In this document: positions 36,150 to 44,699 of the stretch, one piece after another
How the letters are laid out: the number at the start of each line of letters is the position of its first letter
Position numbering within the stretch: the first letter of the stretch is position 1
Assembly: GCA_022824315.1 (NCBI GenBank)
Contig: JAJEAC010000188.1
Location: forward strand, 122,664 to 186,663
Source of the DNA: Silicimonas sp.
Lineage (GTDB): Bacteria > Pseudomonadota > Alphaproteobacteria > Rhodobacterales > Rhodobacteraceae
Length of the DNA stretch: 64,000 nucleotides
Direction: 5' to 3'
Notes under the pieces: generated by a model
Database searches by the model: none
Told to the model about the DNA's origin: nothing
Seen by the model: only the letters and a program-made list of their open reading frames with translations
Program-made: the position numbers and the translations under genes

Positions 36150-37142
36150 TCACGTCTTTGGATGGCGTGGCTGCGGTCGGCCGGGCATCTCCTTGAGAAG
36201 TCCTCCCACACCCATTGCCGCGATGCTGTTGCCATCCACAGGCACCCCTGCCGCCAGACGCTCGAGCACCCAGTCGACTCCGTTCAGGGCCGGGGAACGG
36301 GCGCATCCCGGCAACCCGACGACGGACGCGCCCTTCAGGTCGGCAAGGAACAGGAGGTTGCCCGGATCAACGGGCATGCCGAATCGCCGAACGACTCCTC
36401 CTGCCGCTGAAACGGCGGCGGGAGCGACGTCTGCGCGATCTGATGTTGCCGATGCCCCGAGGATCAGGATCAGGTCCATTTCCGGATCAAGCGCCGCGAC
36501 GATTTCCTCCATCCGGTGCTCGACGACGGCTATATCTGCGAGTTCAAGACCAAGTCCGCAAATGCGATCCTCAACAACCTTCCTGCCTTTTTTCAGAAGG
36601 CTCTCCTTGAAGCTCGGCAGCCTTGTCAGGATGAGTTGTGCGCGGCCCGGCCTGAATGGCGCCAACCGGATTGCGCCACCTCCCAGCACCTCCACCGCCG
36701 CATCGACCTGCGCTGCCGCCACCGCATAGGGGATCACCTTGATCGTGGCGACCAGTTGACCCTGGTTCACCCGCATCATGTCAGGGAGGGTGGCAAGCGT
36801 GATGCCCTCATCGACCCGGTTCATGGCGTGCACAGCGTCAGAATCGATCACGACAATTCCCGGTTGGCCTGCTACGAGATTGGCACGGCCCGTGAATGGC
36901 TTGTTCAGGTTCAGGCCGGGCGCCACGAGTCTTGCGGCGATTCGGCCGGCAGCATCGTCTTCCGTGACATCCCCAGACTCCAGCCGGGCCGCGATGACGG
37001 ACTCGATTCCGGCCTCCTTCAGTCGGAGCAAGTGCGCCGCACCCAGAACCGTGCCTTTGCTTACGGTGCCGCCCGCGAGCTTCAGGGAATGGGCGAGGAT
37101 TGCGCCTTCCGCCGAATCCAGGGCAAGTTCCCCAAATGTCAT
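36150..37142 (-). CDS. Molybdopterin-binding protein (MoeA/MogA-like domain)
   Basis: A 330-residue protein with an N-terminal region typical of molybdopterin-binding/cytidylyltransferase proteins (GAILAHSLKLAGGTVSKGTV, GLNLNKPFTG) and a central MogA/MoeA-like fold holding LILILGASATSDRADVAP, MPVDPGNLLFLADLKG and VVGLPGCARSPALNGVDWVL. In relatives this is often fused to a MobA-like CTP transferase; here the C-terminal transferase domain is missing. Its start overlaps the xdhC stop by four bases. It most likely serves insertion or editing of cofactor for xanthine-dehydrogenase-type enzymes encoded elsewhere; a MobA-like gene at 1255 could supply the missing activity, which is inference. Confidence 0.85.
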   Translation of the reverse strand: MTFGELALDSAEGAILAHSLKLAGGTVSKGTVLGAAHLLRLKEAGIESVIAARLESGDVTEDDAAGRIAARLVAPGLNLNKPFTGRANLVAGQPGIVVIDSDAVHAMNRVDEGITLATLPDMMRVNQGQLVATIKVIPYAVAAAQVDAAVEVLGGGAIRLAPFRPGRAQLILTRLPSFKESLLKKGRKVVEDRICGLGLELADIAVVEHRMEEIVAALDPEMDLILILGASATSDRADVAPAAVSAAGGVVRRFGMPVDPGNLLFLADLKGASVVGLPGCARSPALNGVDWVLERLAAGVPVDGNSIAAMGVGGLLKEMPGRPQPRHPKT

Positions 37143-38143
37143 GAACCGGCCCCCGGGCGCGTTTCCGGATGCCGAAGGCGTTCTGTCATCTCGGCCATTA
37201 TGGACACGGCGATCTCGGCCGGGCTGCTGGCTCCAATGTCGAGTCCCACGGGTCCGTCGATTCGGGCGATCACTTCTTCTGAAACGCCGGCTTCGGCAAG
37301 CGCCGCGACGCGCTTTGCATGCGTGCGGCTGGACCCGAGCGCACCGATGTAGAACGCCTCGGATGACAGCGCCACGCGAAGCGCCGGCGTATCGATCTTG
37401 GGGTCATGGCTGAGCGTGACGACGGCGGTACGAGCGTCGACTCCGTGTGCATCAAGCGCCTCGTCGGGCCAGCCTTCGAGAAACCGTTCGCCCGGGAATC
37501 GCTCCGCACTGGCAAAGCTGTCTCGCGGATCGCATAGCGCAACGTCATAACCGGCCAGGCGCGCCATCTTGACCAGTGGTTGCGCAATGTGGACAGCGCC
37601 GACGATTAGGAGCCGAAGAGGTGGATTGTGGACACCCCGGAAGACATCGCCTTCGCGGACGGACCTGTCGGTCCGAAAGCGCGTCTCGAGTTCCTCGTCC
37701 GACGGGTCTCTCGGCAGGAGCCGTCGCGCCCAGGACGAAATGTCGACTTCCCAGACAACGGGCTGGCGCGAGGCACGCGCTTCCACCAGTGCCCGGAGTT
37801 CCGTGACGGACGGTCCCTGCCCCTTGCCGACGGGTTCCACCATCACCTCGATCTCGCCGCCGCATGCCAGTCCGACCTCGAATGCACTTTCGTCCGAAAC
37901 GCCAAAGCTCAGGATCCGGCAAGTGCCGTCCTGCATGGCATCGGATGCCTCGAACAGCACTGCGCTCTCGACGCAACCGCCTGAAACCGATCCCTGGAAT
38001 GACAGCTCTCCGTCGATCACGAGTTGCGCGCCAACCGGTCTGGGTGCGGACCCCCAGGTCTTCACGACCGTCGCCAATGCGACGGATCGACCTGCGTCGA
38101 CCCATTCGAACGCCAGTTCAGGTACGTTGTCATGCGATGTCAT
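37139..38143 (-). CDS. XdhC/CoxF-family molybdenum-enzyme maturation protein
   Basis: A 334-residue XdhC-family protein. The N-terminal part has VALATVVKTWGSAPRPVGAQ and GSVSGGCVESAVLFEA, including the conserved Cys that binds molybdenum cofactor; the C-terminal Rossmann domain has LLIVGAVHIAQPLVKMARLA, LSHDPKIDTPALRVAL and YIGALGSSRTHAKR with IGASSPAEIAVSIMAE. XdhC proteins hold and sulfurate the cofactor for xanthine dehydrogenase and aerobic CO dehydrogenase-like enzymes. The pair with the molybdopterin-binding gene is a common helper module. Confidence 0.92.
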   Translation of the reverse strand: MTSHDNVPELAFEWVDAGRSVALATVVKTWGSAPRPVGAQLVIDGELSFQGSVSGGCVESAVLFEASDAMQDGTCRILSFGVSDESAFEVGLACGGEIEVMVEPVGKGQGPSVTELRALVEARASRQPVVWEVDISSWARRLLPRDPSDEELETRFRTDRSVREGDVFRGVHNPPLRLLIVGAVHIAQPLVKMARLAGYDVALCDPRDSFASAERFPGERFLEGWPDEALDAHGVDARTAVVTLSHDPKIDTPALRVALSSEAFYIGALGSSRTHAKRVAALAEAGVSEEVIARIDGPVGLDIGASSPAEIAVSIMAEMTERLRHPETRPGAGS

Positions 38144-38293
38144 GCTCAATCCCGGCCAGACCCGGCGAGACGACAAGAATTTGTCCCTTCTGCCGAGCGG
38201 CCCCGCAGACGCAACGCGACACTCGCGCGAAGCCTTGGCACCACGATTCCGAAATCCGGCATGCGTTGGCACGTCACTAACTGGACTCCCACG

Positions 38294-38767
38294 TCAGCCG
38301 CCAGGGGTGAGCACAGCGGGCGAAAAAAGAACGCCAAACTGCTCGCACCAAATCACGACGGACTTGATCGCGCCAAGGTTGGTACCCGTCGGCACCAGAT
38401 AGGCCTGATCGCCAACATTGCCCTTGAGCTGGCCAAGCGAAACCCAGGAACTGCCCGCAACGTCCGCGGATTTCTGCGGATCGGGATGGGACGACAGCCA
38501 GACTTCGAGATCGGGACCGTTCGTGACCTGGAACTTCGATAACTGGACTTCGTGTCCGCCATCGGGAAGGGCAACCAGTGTCGCGATTCCCTGCCCCTTG
38601 TGCCTTTCATCCGCGTCCCGGAAGCTCCCCGTCGCGACGACTTCGGCCTCGCTCAGGTTCTCGAACACAACCTCGTCAAACAAGAGCGGCGAATAGGCGT
38701 ACCAGAGAAACGCTCCGACCGGCGCTCCCACGATGAGCCCGAAAATGAATGCGAAAAGCCTGCGCAT
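38294..38767 (-). CDS. DM13-domain membrane-anchored protein
   Basis: A 157-residue protein with an N-terminal signal anchor (MRRLFAFIFGLIVGAPVGAF) and an exported DM13 domain. Domain marks are GSFRDADERHKGQGIATLV, LSKFQVTNGPDLEVWLSSHP, GQLKGNVGDQAYLVPTGTN and SVVIWCEQFGVLFSPAVL. The domain is predicted to take part in periplasmic redox or electron-transfer chemistry and has one conserved Cys in VIWCEQF. No redox partner gene is next to it, so the role is open. Confidence 0.87.
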   Translation of the reverse strand: MRRLFAFIFGLIVGAPVGAFLWYAYSPLLFDEVVFENLSEAEVVATGSFRDADERHKGQGIATLVALPDGGHEVQLSKFQVTNGPDLEVWLSSHPDPQKSADVAGSSWVSLGQLKGNVGDQAYLVPTGTNLGAIKSVVIWCEQFGVLFSPAVLTPGG

Positions 38768-39027
38768 GTCCGAGTCTCCCCTCCCGCCTGACATGTAACC
38801 CACTTCCCTGCGAGTGGGAACCTTTCCAGGCCGAATCCTTCAGATGGTCGCGGTGCGGCATCGTGCCTGCAGACATTCTGAACGATCCCCGTGAGACCCC
38901 TGCAGATGCCGTCTGCCGCACTGTCCGGCCTGGCCCCGAGGTCGCTTTCGGTTGCCATCCTGTCGGATAGATTTGTGGCCGGGCAGTTCAATCAGGTAAA
39001 ACCGGCTCCCAAAATGGAGGCGTGGCC
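38768..39027. promoter_or_regulatory. Divergent promoter region between DM13 and DMGDH-like genes
   Basis: About 260 bases. A GGAGG ribosome site lies at 39016-39020 in front of the plus-strand ATG. No clear promoter boxes or operator were identified. Confidence 0.35.
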
Positions 39028-41526
39028 ATGAAATCACATGTCAAAGCCCTGATCGTCGGCGGCGGTGCCGTGGGCACCTCGATCGCCTATCACCTCGCCA
39101 AGGCAGGTTGGAGGGACGTGCTGCTGCTTGAGCGGGACGAACTGACCTCCGGCTCGACCTGGCACGCGGCGGGACTCCTGCCGTATTTCAACATGAGCTA
39201 TGCCACGACGCATATCCACGACTATTCGATCAGGTTCTACAAGACGCTTGAGGAGGAAACCGGCCTCAATCCCGGCTTCCAGGTTGTCGGCAACCTGCGC
39301 ATGGCACAATCGCAGGACCGGATGGACGAATACATGCTCTATGCGTCGACCGCCGAGACCTGTGGCGTTCCATATGAATGGATGACGCCGGCCGAGATAA
39401 GAGATCGCTGGCCGCTTGTTCGCGCCGAAGACCTGATGGGCGCCATTTTCCACCCGACTGACGGCTACATAAATCCCGCCGACGTGACTCAGGCGATGGC
39501 CAAGGGCGCCCGTGCGCACGGTGCTGCCATCGAACGGAAGTGGCAGGTCGACAGCTACGCCTGGGACGGCGAGTGCTGGACGGTGCAAGCCACGAAGATG
39601 GCGGAAAAGGGCGGCAACCTGTTGCCCTCCGGCGAACAGGTTGCCATCCGTGCCGAACATGTCGTCACGGCTACGGGCAATCATGCGCAACGGACGGCCC
39701 GGCTGCTTGGCATCAAGATCCCGGCAATCCCCGTGGAACATCAGTACATCGTCACGGAACCGGATCCAGCGCTTGTGGAGTACCGCAAGACGCAGCCCGA
39801 ACATCCCGTGCTGAGAGACGCCGACGCACGGTGGTATGTGCGCGAGGAACGTGGCGGCTGGATTCTCGGCCCCTACGAACGAAACGCGCCTGCCCGCTTC
39901 GAATTCGGCTGTCCTGACAGCTTCCGGGCCGACCTCTTCCCGCTCGACCTGGAGCGAATCGAAGAGGAATACATGTCCATGATCCATCGGATTCCCTCTT
40001 CGGAAACCGTTGGCCTCAAGGACGACTTCAATGGCCCGATCTGTTACACGCCGGATGGCAATCCCCTGCTTGGCCCCGCGCCGGGACTTCGCAACATGTG
40101 GCTTGCGGAGGGCTTCTCCTTCGGCATCACCGCGGCGGGCGGTACCGGTCAATACCTTGCCCAGCTGATGGTCGAAGGCGAGGCCGAAATCGACATGGCA
40201 AGCCTCGATCCGAAACGGTACGGCCCGTGGATGACCACCGAATACGCGATGCGAAAGAACGAGGAGTGCTATTCGCACGTCTACATTCTGCATCACCCGG
40301 ACGAGGAACGCGAAGCCTGTCGGCCGCTCCGCACTGCGCCGGCATATGATCGACAGAAGGCGGCAGGCGCACAGTTCGGCCAGGTCAACGGCTGGGAACG
40401 CCCGAACTACTACGGCCCGGAGAACGCACCGGACAGTCTCGACCACGACGCCCGGAGTTTCCGGCGGGGTGCATGGTGGCAGCATGCGGTCGACGAAGCC
40501 AAGGCGATCCGGGAAGGTGTCGGCCTGATCGATGCCACCGCGTTTTCCAAGCACGTGGTTCACGGACCCGGCGCGGCGGCATTCCTCGACTGGTTCACCT
40601 GCAACAGGCTGCCCCGAACCGGGCGGGTCGGATTGACCTATGCGCTTACCTCACACGGTACGACGCGTTCAGAATACACGATCATGCGCGAGGCAGATGA
40701 TCGCTTCCTGCTTGTCTCTGCCGGAGCCTGGCATGCGTATGACAGGGACTTTCTCCTGAAGGCTGTCGAGGACAGGGAAGCGGAACTTGGCCGGATCAAC
40801 GTCGAGGACTGGACGGCCCGGCTGGGCGTGTTCGCCATTGCCGGACCGAAATCCCGGGAGGTTCTCAGGGACCTGATTCGCGATCAGGATCCCGACGCGG
40901 CCCTGTCTAACGCCCGGTTCCCGTGGCTCTCGTTGCGGCAGGTCGAATTCGGGATGTGCCCGACGCTTGCCGCGCGCGTGGCCTACACGGGGGAACTGGG
41001 CTGGGAACTCCATCATCCGATCGAGATGCAGAACCATCTCTGGGACCGGTTGGTGGAAGCCGGTGCACCGCAGGGCATGAAACTCGTCGGAGCGCGAGCC
41101 CAGAACTGGCTCCGGCAGGAAAAGTCCTATCGTGCCTTCGGGACCGAGCTCGGTCGCGATGCAACGCCCCTTGAAGCGGGCCTGGACCGTTTCGTCGATT
41201 TCAAAAAGGACTTCCACGGCAAGGCGAGGATGATGGAGACCGGCGTCCGGTTCAGGTGCGTCACGCTGCTGGTTGACGGACCGGAGGACGCCGATCCGTG
41301 GGGACGTGAAGCGCTGTATTCGGGCGAGAGGAGGGTCGGACGCCTGACCTCCGGCGGATACTCGGTGCACTTCGGCAAGTCGATTGCAATGGGATATGTC
41401 GCGCCGGAGCAGGCGCAGCCAGGGACCCGGCTGAAGGTCAGGATGCAGGACAAGCTCTGGAATGCGGAAGTGACGGATGACAGCCCCTACGATCCGAAGA
41501 ACGCGGTGATTCGAATCGACGGATAG
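39028..41526 (+). CDS. FAD-dependent dimethylglycine/sarcosine dehydrogenase-like protein with GcvT domain
   Basis: An 832-residue two-domain flavoprotein. The N-terminal DAO domain has ALIVGGGAVGTSIAYHLAKA and the covalent-flavin region LTSGSTWHAAGLLPYF (His at the position used for covalent FAD in this family). The middle has the FAO_M segment (EHQYIVTEPDPA and WLAEGFSFGITAAGGTGQYL) and the C-terminal half is aminomethyltransferase/GcvT-like (LGVFAIAGPKSREVL, ARVAYTGELGWELHHPIE, GRRALNSLR-like GARAQNWLRQEKSYRAFGTEL). It probably oxidatively demethylates an N-methylated amino acid or betaine and passes the methylene group to tetrahydrofolate. Start ATG at 39028 follows GGAGG by seven bases. 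Confidence 0.93.
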   Translation: MKSHVKALIVGGGAVGTSIAYHLAKAGWRDVLLLERDELTSGSTWHAAGLLPYFNMSYATTHIHDYSIRFYKTLEEETGLNPGFQVVGNLRMAQSQDRMDEYMLYASTAETCGVPYEWMTPAEIRDRWPLVRAEDLMGAIFHPTDGYINPADVTQAMAKGARAHGAAIERKWQVDSYAWDGECWTVQATKMAEKGGNLLPSGEQVAIRAEHVVTATGNHAQRTARLLGIKIPAIPVEHQYIVTEPDPALVEYRKTQPEHPVLRDADARWYVREERGGWILGPYERNAPARFEFGCPDSFRADLFPLDLERIEEEYMSMIHRIPSSETVGLKDDFNGPICYTPDGNPLLGPAPGLRNMWLAEGFSFGITAAGGTGQYLAQLMVEGEAEIDMASLDPKRYGPWMTTEYAMRKNEECYSHVYILHHPDEEREACRPLRTAPAYDRQKAAGAQFGQVNGWERPNYYGPENAPDSLDHDARSFRRGAWWQHAVDEAKAIREGVGLIDATAFSKHVVHGPGAAAFLDWFTCNRLPRTGRVGLTYALTSHGTTRSEYTIMREADDRFLLVSAGAWHAYDRDFLLKAVEDREAELGRINVEDWTARLGVFAIAGPKSREVLRDLIRDQDPDAALSNARFPWLSLRQVEFGMCPTLAARVAYTGELGWELHHPIEMQNHLWDRLVEAGAPQGMKLVGARAQNWLRQEKSYRAFGTELGRDATPLEAGLDRFVDFKKDFHGKARMMETGVRFRCVTLLVDGPEDADPWGREALYSGERRVGRLTSGGYSVHFGKSIAMGYVAPEQAQPGTRLKVRMQDKLWNAEVTDDSPYDPKNAVIRIDG

Positions 41527-41528
41527 GC

Positions 41529-41570
41529 GCTGTCTGCAGACGAGGCGTCTCCGCCTCAGGTGGCGGGCTG
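41529..41570 (+). repeat. 42-bp direct repeat, copy 1 (end of the duplicated rpmB segment)
   Basis: GCTGTCTGCAGACGAGGCG and the following TCTCCGCCTCAGGTGGCG up to CGGGCTG are identical to positions 43111-43152. The repeat marks the 3' boundary of the duplicated rpmB segment. It contains a GAGGCG-TCTC-CGCCTC hairpin overlapping the rpmB stop, a likely terminator for the minus-strand gene. Confidence 0.9.
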
Positions 41571-41840
41571 GGCGCTCGGGATGTCCGTCTTGCACCGCGC
41601 CTCGTCGCTCAGCTCAGCATCCTTCGCCTCCATGAGATGCGCGTCCAGACCACCCTTGTGATCGACGGTGCGCAGCGCTGTCGCGGACACCTTCAGCCGA
41701 AAGGTCCGGCCAGGCGTCTCGGACGCCAGCGCCGTCTCCGACTGGTTCGGCGGGAGCCACCGCTTGATCTCGTTGTTGGCGTGGCTGATATTGTTGCCGA
41801 CCATCGGACCTTTTCCGGTCAATTCGCAGCGACGCGACAT
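41556..41840 (-). CDS. Diverged second copy of 50S ribosomal protein L28
   Basis: A 94-residue L28 paralogue. The start [17 protein letters not shown] and the [12 protein letters not shown] segment are the same as in the second copy at 43138. The basic RNA-contacting stretch that reads [11 protein letters not shown] in the other copy is NEIKRWLPPNQ here, with further changes (ETPGR for ETLGR; ARCKTDIPS for ARRIKKEIR). These hit residues normally kept in L28, so this copy is either losing function or specialising. The frame is still open. It lies directly after the DMGDH-like gene, facing it, and upstream of a VapBC module. Confidence 0.85.
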   Translation of the reverse strand: MSRRCELTGKGPMVGNNISHANNEIKRWLPPNQSETALASETPGRTFRLKVSATALRTVDHKGGLDAHLMEAKDAELSDEARCKTDIPSAQPAT

Positions 41841-42048
41841 GGGTCATCTCCTGATCAGGTGCGGTAGGCGCTAGGCCCCCCTCAAGGCAATCGGGCAGTG
41901 CCATTGGCGCTGCCCGGGAATATCTGCCTGGGGAGACAGGCCGCCGCTTCCGGAGCGTCAGACCGCGAGACGCGCGACCTGGCGCTTCTGCGGGTCTCGT
42001 GACGTCGGAAGCCGACGGTCGATTTCCGGATTGCGTTCAGCCTCACTA
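41841..42048. other. Duplicated rpmB upstream segment
   Basis: About 120 bases of this stretch (to about 41960) resemble the region upstream of the second rpmB copy, including CAATCGGGCAGTGCCAT versus CAAACGGGCAGTGCCAT and GCGCTGCCCGGGAAT. The rest leads into the VapBC operator. No gene is seen. Confidence 0.6.
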
Positions 42049-42074
42049 GGATATACATTTTCGAATGTATATCC
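42049..42074. promoter_or_regulatory. Perfect palindromic operator of the VapBC module
   Basis: GGATATACATT-TTCG-AATGTATATCC is a perfect 11-bp inverted repeat with a four-base spacer, only 18 bases before the antitoxin ATG. Its left arm contains a -10-like TATACA, so bound antitoxin-toxin complex would block transcription, the usual form of conditional autoregulation. Confidence 0.85.
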
Positions 42075-42092
42075 TTTGACTTGGAGGGCTAC

Positions 42093-42320
42093 ATGCAGGT
42101 TGCAAAGTGGGGCAATTCCCTCGCTGTCCGACTGCCTGCGAAGTTGGTGCGCGAGCTGGGCCTGCAGGAAGGCGATCAAATCGACCTCATAGCGGACAAG
42201 GGCAATCTGAAGGTACGGCGCCAACCTCGAGCCGACGAAGTGCTCGAAGGACTGCATCGCTTCCGGGGCAGGTTGCCTGTCGCCAAACGCTTGAGCCGCG
42301 ACGCCGCGAATGAGTGCTGA
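42093..42320 (+). CDS. vapB: AbrB/MazE-type antitoxin (VapB)
   Basis: A 75-residue antitoxin. The N-terminal SpoVT/AbrB swapped-hairpin DNA-binding domain is seen in MQVAKWGNSLAVRLPAKLVR and ELGLQEGDQIDLI, and the C-terminal tail (LEGLHRFRGRLPVAKRLSRD) should bind and cover the toxin active site. The ATG at 42093 follows a GGAGG by five bases; the TTG at 42081 is not used. Its 3' end overlaps the toxin start by 11 bases, giving translational coupling. The palindrome just upstream is its probable operator. Confidence 0.9.
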   Translation: MQVAKWGNSLAVRLPAKLVRELGLQEGDQIDLIADKGNLKVRRQPRADEVLEGLHRFRGRLPVAKRLSRDAANEC

Positions 42321-42705
42321 GTTCGCTGACACGAATGTTGTCCTTTACCTTTTGGATGACGGCCCAAAGGCTGATCGTGCGGAGGTGATCCTGGGGCGTG
42401 GGCCCTGCATCAGCGTGCAAGTGCTGAACGAGGCAATGGCAAACTGTCGCCGCAAGGCCGGTTTCGATTGGGGCGAGGTGGACGCCTTCCTGGCGGGTAT
42501 CCGAACCCTGTGCACGGTCGAGGCGATTACGGTACAGACGCATGATGCTGGACGCGCACTTTCGGCACGCTACGGTTTCTCCGTCAATGACGCGATGATC
42601 GTCGCCGCCGCATTGATTGCGGGCTGTACCAAGCTTTGGACCGAGGACATGCAGGATGGGCTCATTGTCGAGGGACAGCTTCAGCTGGTGAATCCATTCA
42701 CCTGA
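42310..42705 (+). CDS. vapC: PIN-domain ribonuclease toxin (VapC)
   Basis: A 131-residue PIN-domain toxin. Acidic metal-binding residues are Asp7 in FADTNVVLYLLDD, the Glu in VQVLNEAMANC, Asp in SVNDAMIVAAALIAGC and Asp in LWTEDMQDGL. VapC toxins cleave tRNA or rRNA when the antitoxin is lost. Length and layout are standard and the frame is intact. It stands between two copies of a ribosomal protein gene, so deletion by recombination between them would remove the module. Confidence 0.92.
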   Translation: MSAEFADTNVVLYLLDDGPKADRAEVILGRGPCISVQVLNEAMANCRRKAGFDWGEVDAFLAGIRTLCTVEAITVQTHDAGRALSARYGFSVNDAMIVAAALIAGCTKLWTEDMQDGLIVEGQLQLVNPFT

Positions 42706-43110
42706 GACGGTGGTCCTGAACCAACCACAGCCTGCCTCCTCCACGTTTCTCGCTCAACCGCCAGAACCGATCTAGTCTTGCACGAGCATCTCAACCCGAC
42801 TGCCGCGATCCGTCGAGTGATTTGCCGACATAACGGACGCCGGCACGGGAAGCGCCTCATTCTTGAATGCCCTGACCGCCCGCTCAAAGTCGCGTGCAGT
42901 GCCGACCCTTTGAAGTCGGCTGCACAAGTGTCGATCAGTTGCGACGTTCGTAGCCCGCGAGTTGTGGAAGCCGATCTGGCAAGGTGCCGAAGTTTGGCGA
43001 TCCGGGGAGGGCCGCAAGATCCGGGCTCTCTCGAATCTGTCCGGCGGTGAGTTCGACAAACTGGTCACAAGCAATTCAGACAGCGCCTCGATTCGCATCG
43101 CCGGACCAGT
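42706..43110. other. Intergenic region between vapC and the second rpmB copy
   Basis: About 400 bases without a supported gene. Short open frames exist on both strands (for example minus strand 42772-43098), but none resembles a known family or has a clear ribosome site. The last bases before 43111 resemble no part of the first repeat, so the duplication starts sharply there. Confidence 0.4.
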
Positions 43111-43152
43111 GCTGTCTGCAGACGAGGCGTCTCCGCCTCAGGTGGCGGGCTG
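43111..43152 (+). repeat. 42-bp direct repeat, copy 2 (end of the duplicated rpmB segment)
   Basis: Identical to 41529-41570. It ends the second copy of the rpmB segment and again carries the GAGGCG-TCTC-CGCCTC hairpin over the rpmB stop codon. Confidence 0.9.
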
Positions 43153-43425
43153 AGCGCTCCGGATCTCCTTCTTGATCCGCCGCGCCTTGTCGCTCAGGTC
43201 GGCATCCTTCGCCTTCATGAGAAACGCGTCCAGACCGCCCTTGTGATCAACGGTGCGCAGTGCTGCCGCGGACACCTTCAGACGAAAGGTCCGGCCGAGC
43301 GTCTCGGACATCAGCGCCGTCTCCGTCAGGTTCGGCAGGAACCTGCGCTTGGTCCTGTTGTTGGCGTGGCTGACATTGTTGCCGACCATCGGACCTTTTC
43401 CGGTCAATTCGCAGCGACGCGACAT
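43138..43425 (-). CDS. rpmB: 50S ribosomal protein L28 (canonical copy)
   Basis: A 95-residue L28 that keeps the conserved features [52 protein letters not shown] and the basic C-terminal [13 protein letters not shown]. It is therefore the likely functional gene, in contrast to the diverged copy at 41556. Upstream it is separated from meaB (same strand) by about 185 bases. Confidence 0.95.
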   Translation of the reverse strand: MSRRCELTGKGPMVGNNVSHANNRTKRRFLPNLTETALMSETLGRTFRLKVSAAALRTVDHKGGLDAFLMKAKDADLSDKARRIKKEIRSAQPAT

Positions 43426-43609
43426 GGGCCATCTCCTGATCAGGTTCAGAAGGCGCTGGGCCCTCCTCAAGGCAAACGGGCAGTGCCATCAGCGCTGCCC
43501 GGGAATCCGTCCGGGGGTGATAGGCCGCCGCCGCCCAACCGTCAAGCCTTGAAACGCGCGCGCGATTCCGTGCGACCGGACCTCCATGTCCCGATTGCCG
43601 TGTCGCCCT

Positions 43610-44605
43610 TCAGGAACCTGCCGTCGGCCCGAGGCGGGACAGTACCTCTCTGGCCGCCGCGCCAGGGGCACGGGTGCCATCTGCAACGGCGCTCCGAAGC
43701 GCCTGCATTGCCCTTTCGGACTTTCGGTCTGCCTCGAAATGGCGAAGCAGTCCCCCACGCACCTCGTCCTCGAACCAGCGACAAGCCTGCTCACTGCGTC
43801 GCTCGTCCCAGAATCCGCTGGCCTTGCGGAACTCGGCCAGCGCCGTGATCTCATCCCAGGCCTCACGCAATCCCGTCTCTTCAAGCGCGGAAACGGGCGT
43901 GGCCTTCGGAAAGTCCTGCGGATCGCCCTTTCGCTGCCTGAGAAGCCGGAGTGCGCTGGAATAGTCCGCGACTGTCCGGCCAGCGGCGGGCTTCAAGTCT
44001 CCGTCCGCCTTGTTCACGAGAATCAGGTCCGCGATTTCCATTATGCCACGCTTCACGCCCTGGAGTTCGTCCCCGCCACCCGGCGCTATCAGGAGGACAA
44101 AAATGTCCGACATGTCCGCCACAGCGGTTTCGGACTGGCCGACGCCCACTGTTTCAATCATGACCACGTCAAAGCCTGTCGCCTCGCAAAGCGCGACGGC
44201 ATCCTTCGTGCGCTGGGCAGTCCCGCCAAGATGTGACTGGCTTGGCGACGGACGTATGAAGGCCCCGGGCTGACGCGAAAGCCGCTCCATCCGCGTCTTG
44301 TCGCCAAGGATCGATCCCCCCGACCGAACCGAGGACGGATCCACCGCGAGGACGGCAACGCGCATGCCCTGCTCAGTCAACATGCAACCGAATGCCTCGA
44401 TGAACGTCGACTTTCCGGCCCCGGGCGTGCCGGAAAGCCCGATGCGCAAGGACTGCCTGCCGGCCTCCGCAAGGGCATCTAGCAATTCCTCGGCGCGCGC
44501 CCTGTGGTCTTCGCGGCCGCTTTCGACAAGTGTGATGGCGCGCGCCAATGCACGCCTGTCACCCTCCAGCAGGGCACTTGCCAGTGTTCTGGTGCCGTCC
44601 GTCAT
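43610..44605 (-). CDS. meaB: Methylmalonyl-CoA mutase-associated G-protein chaperone (MeaB/ArgK family)
   Basis: A 331-residue P-loop GTPase of the SIMIBI class. Key parts are Walker A IGLSGTPGAGKSTFIEAF, VAVLAVDPSSVRSGGSILGD, the switch/metal region VVMIETVGVGQSETAVADMS, and the base-recognition LVNKADGD. MeaB proteins load and protect B12-dependent methylmalonyl-CoA or ethylmalonyl-CoA mutases. No mutase gene is present here. The ATG at 44605 fits the family start. Confidence 0.93.
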   Translation of the reverse strand: MTDGTRTLASALLEGDRRALARAITLVESGREDHRARAEELLDALAEAGRQSLRIGLSGTPGAGKSTFIEAFGCMLTEQGMRVAVLAVDPSSVRSGGSILGDKTRMERLSRQPGAFIRPSPSQSHLGGTAQRTKDAVALCEATGFDVVMIETVGVGQSETAVADMSDIFVLLIAPGGGDELQGVKRGIMEIADLILVNKADGDLKPAAGRTVADYSSALRLLRQRKGDPQDFPKATPVSALEETGLREAWDEITALAEFRKASGFWDERRSEQACRWFEDEVRGGLLRHFEADRKSERAMQALRSAVADGTRAPGAAAREVLSRLGPTAGS

Positions 44606-44699
44606 CGTGCGGCGAAATTTGACGTGCGCCGGGATGAGTGTCCAGACACTCGACAAGGTCGGAACTTTGGGAGTTCGATCCGGCTCAAGGCGAACCCGG

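Noticed and set aside
42772..43098. Minus-strand frame between vapC and rpmB as a third toxin-antitoxin component
   Set aside because: No domain, poor start and no conservation signal visible; overlapping plus-strand frames are equally weak.
41529..43152. 42-base direct repeats considered as attachment sites or insertion-sequence ends
   Set aside because: They contain the rpmB stop codon and terminator and continue into the duplicated gene, so gene duplication explains them. No integrase or transposase gene lies between.
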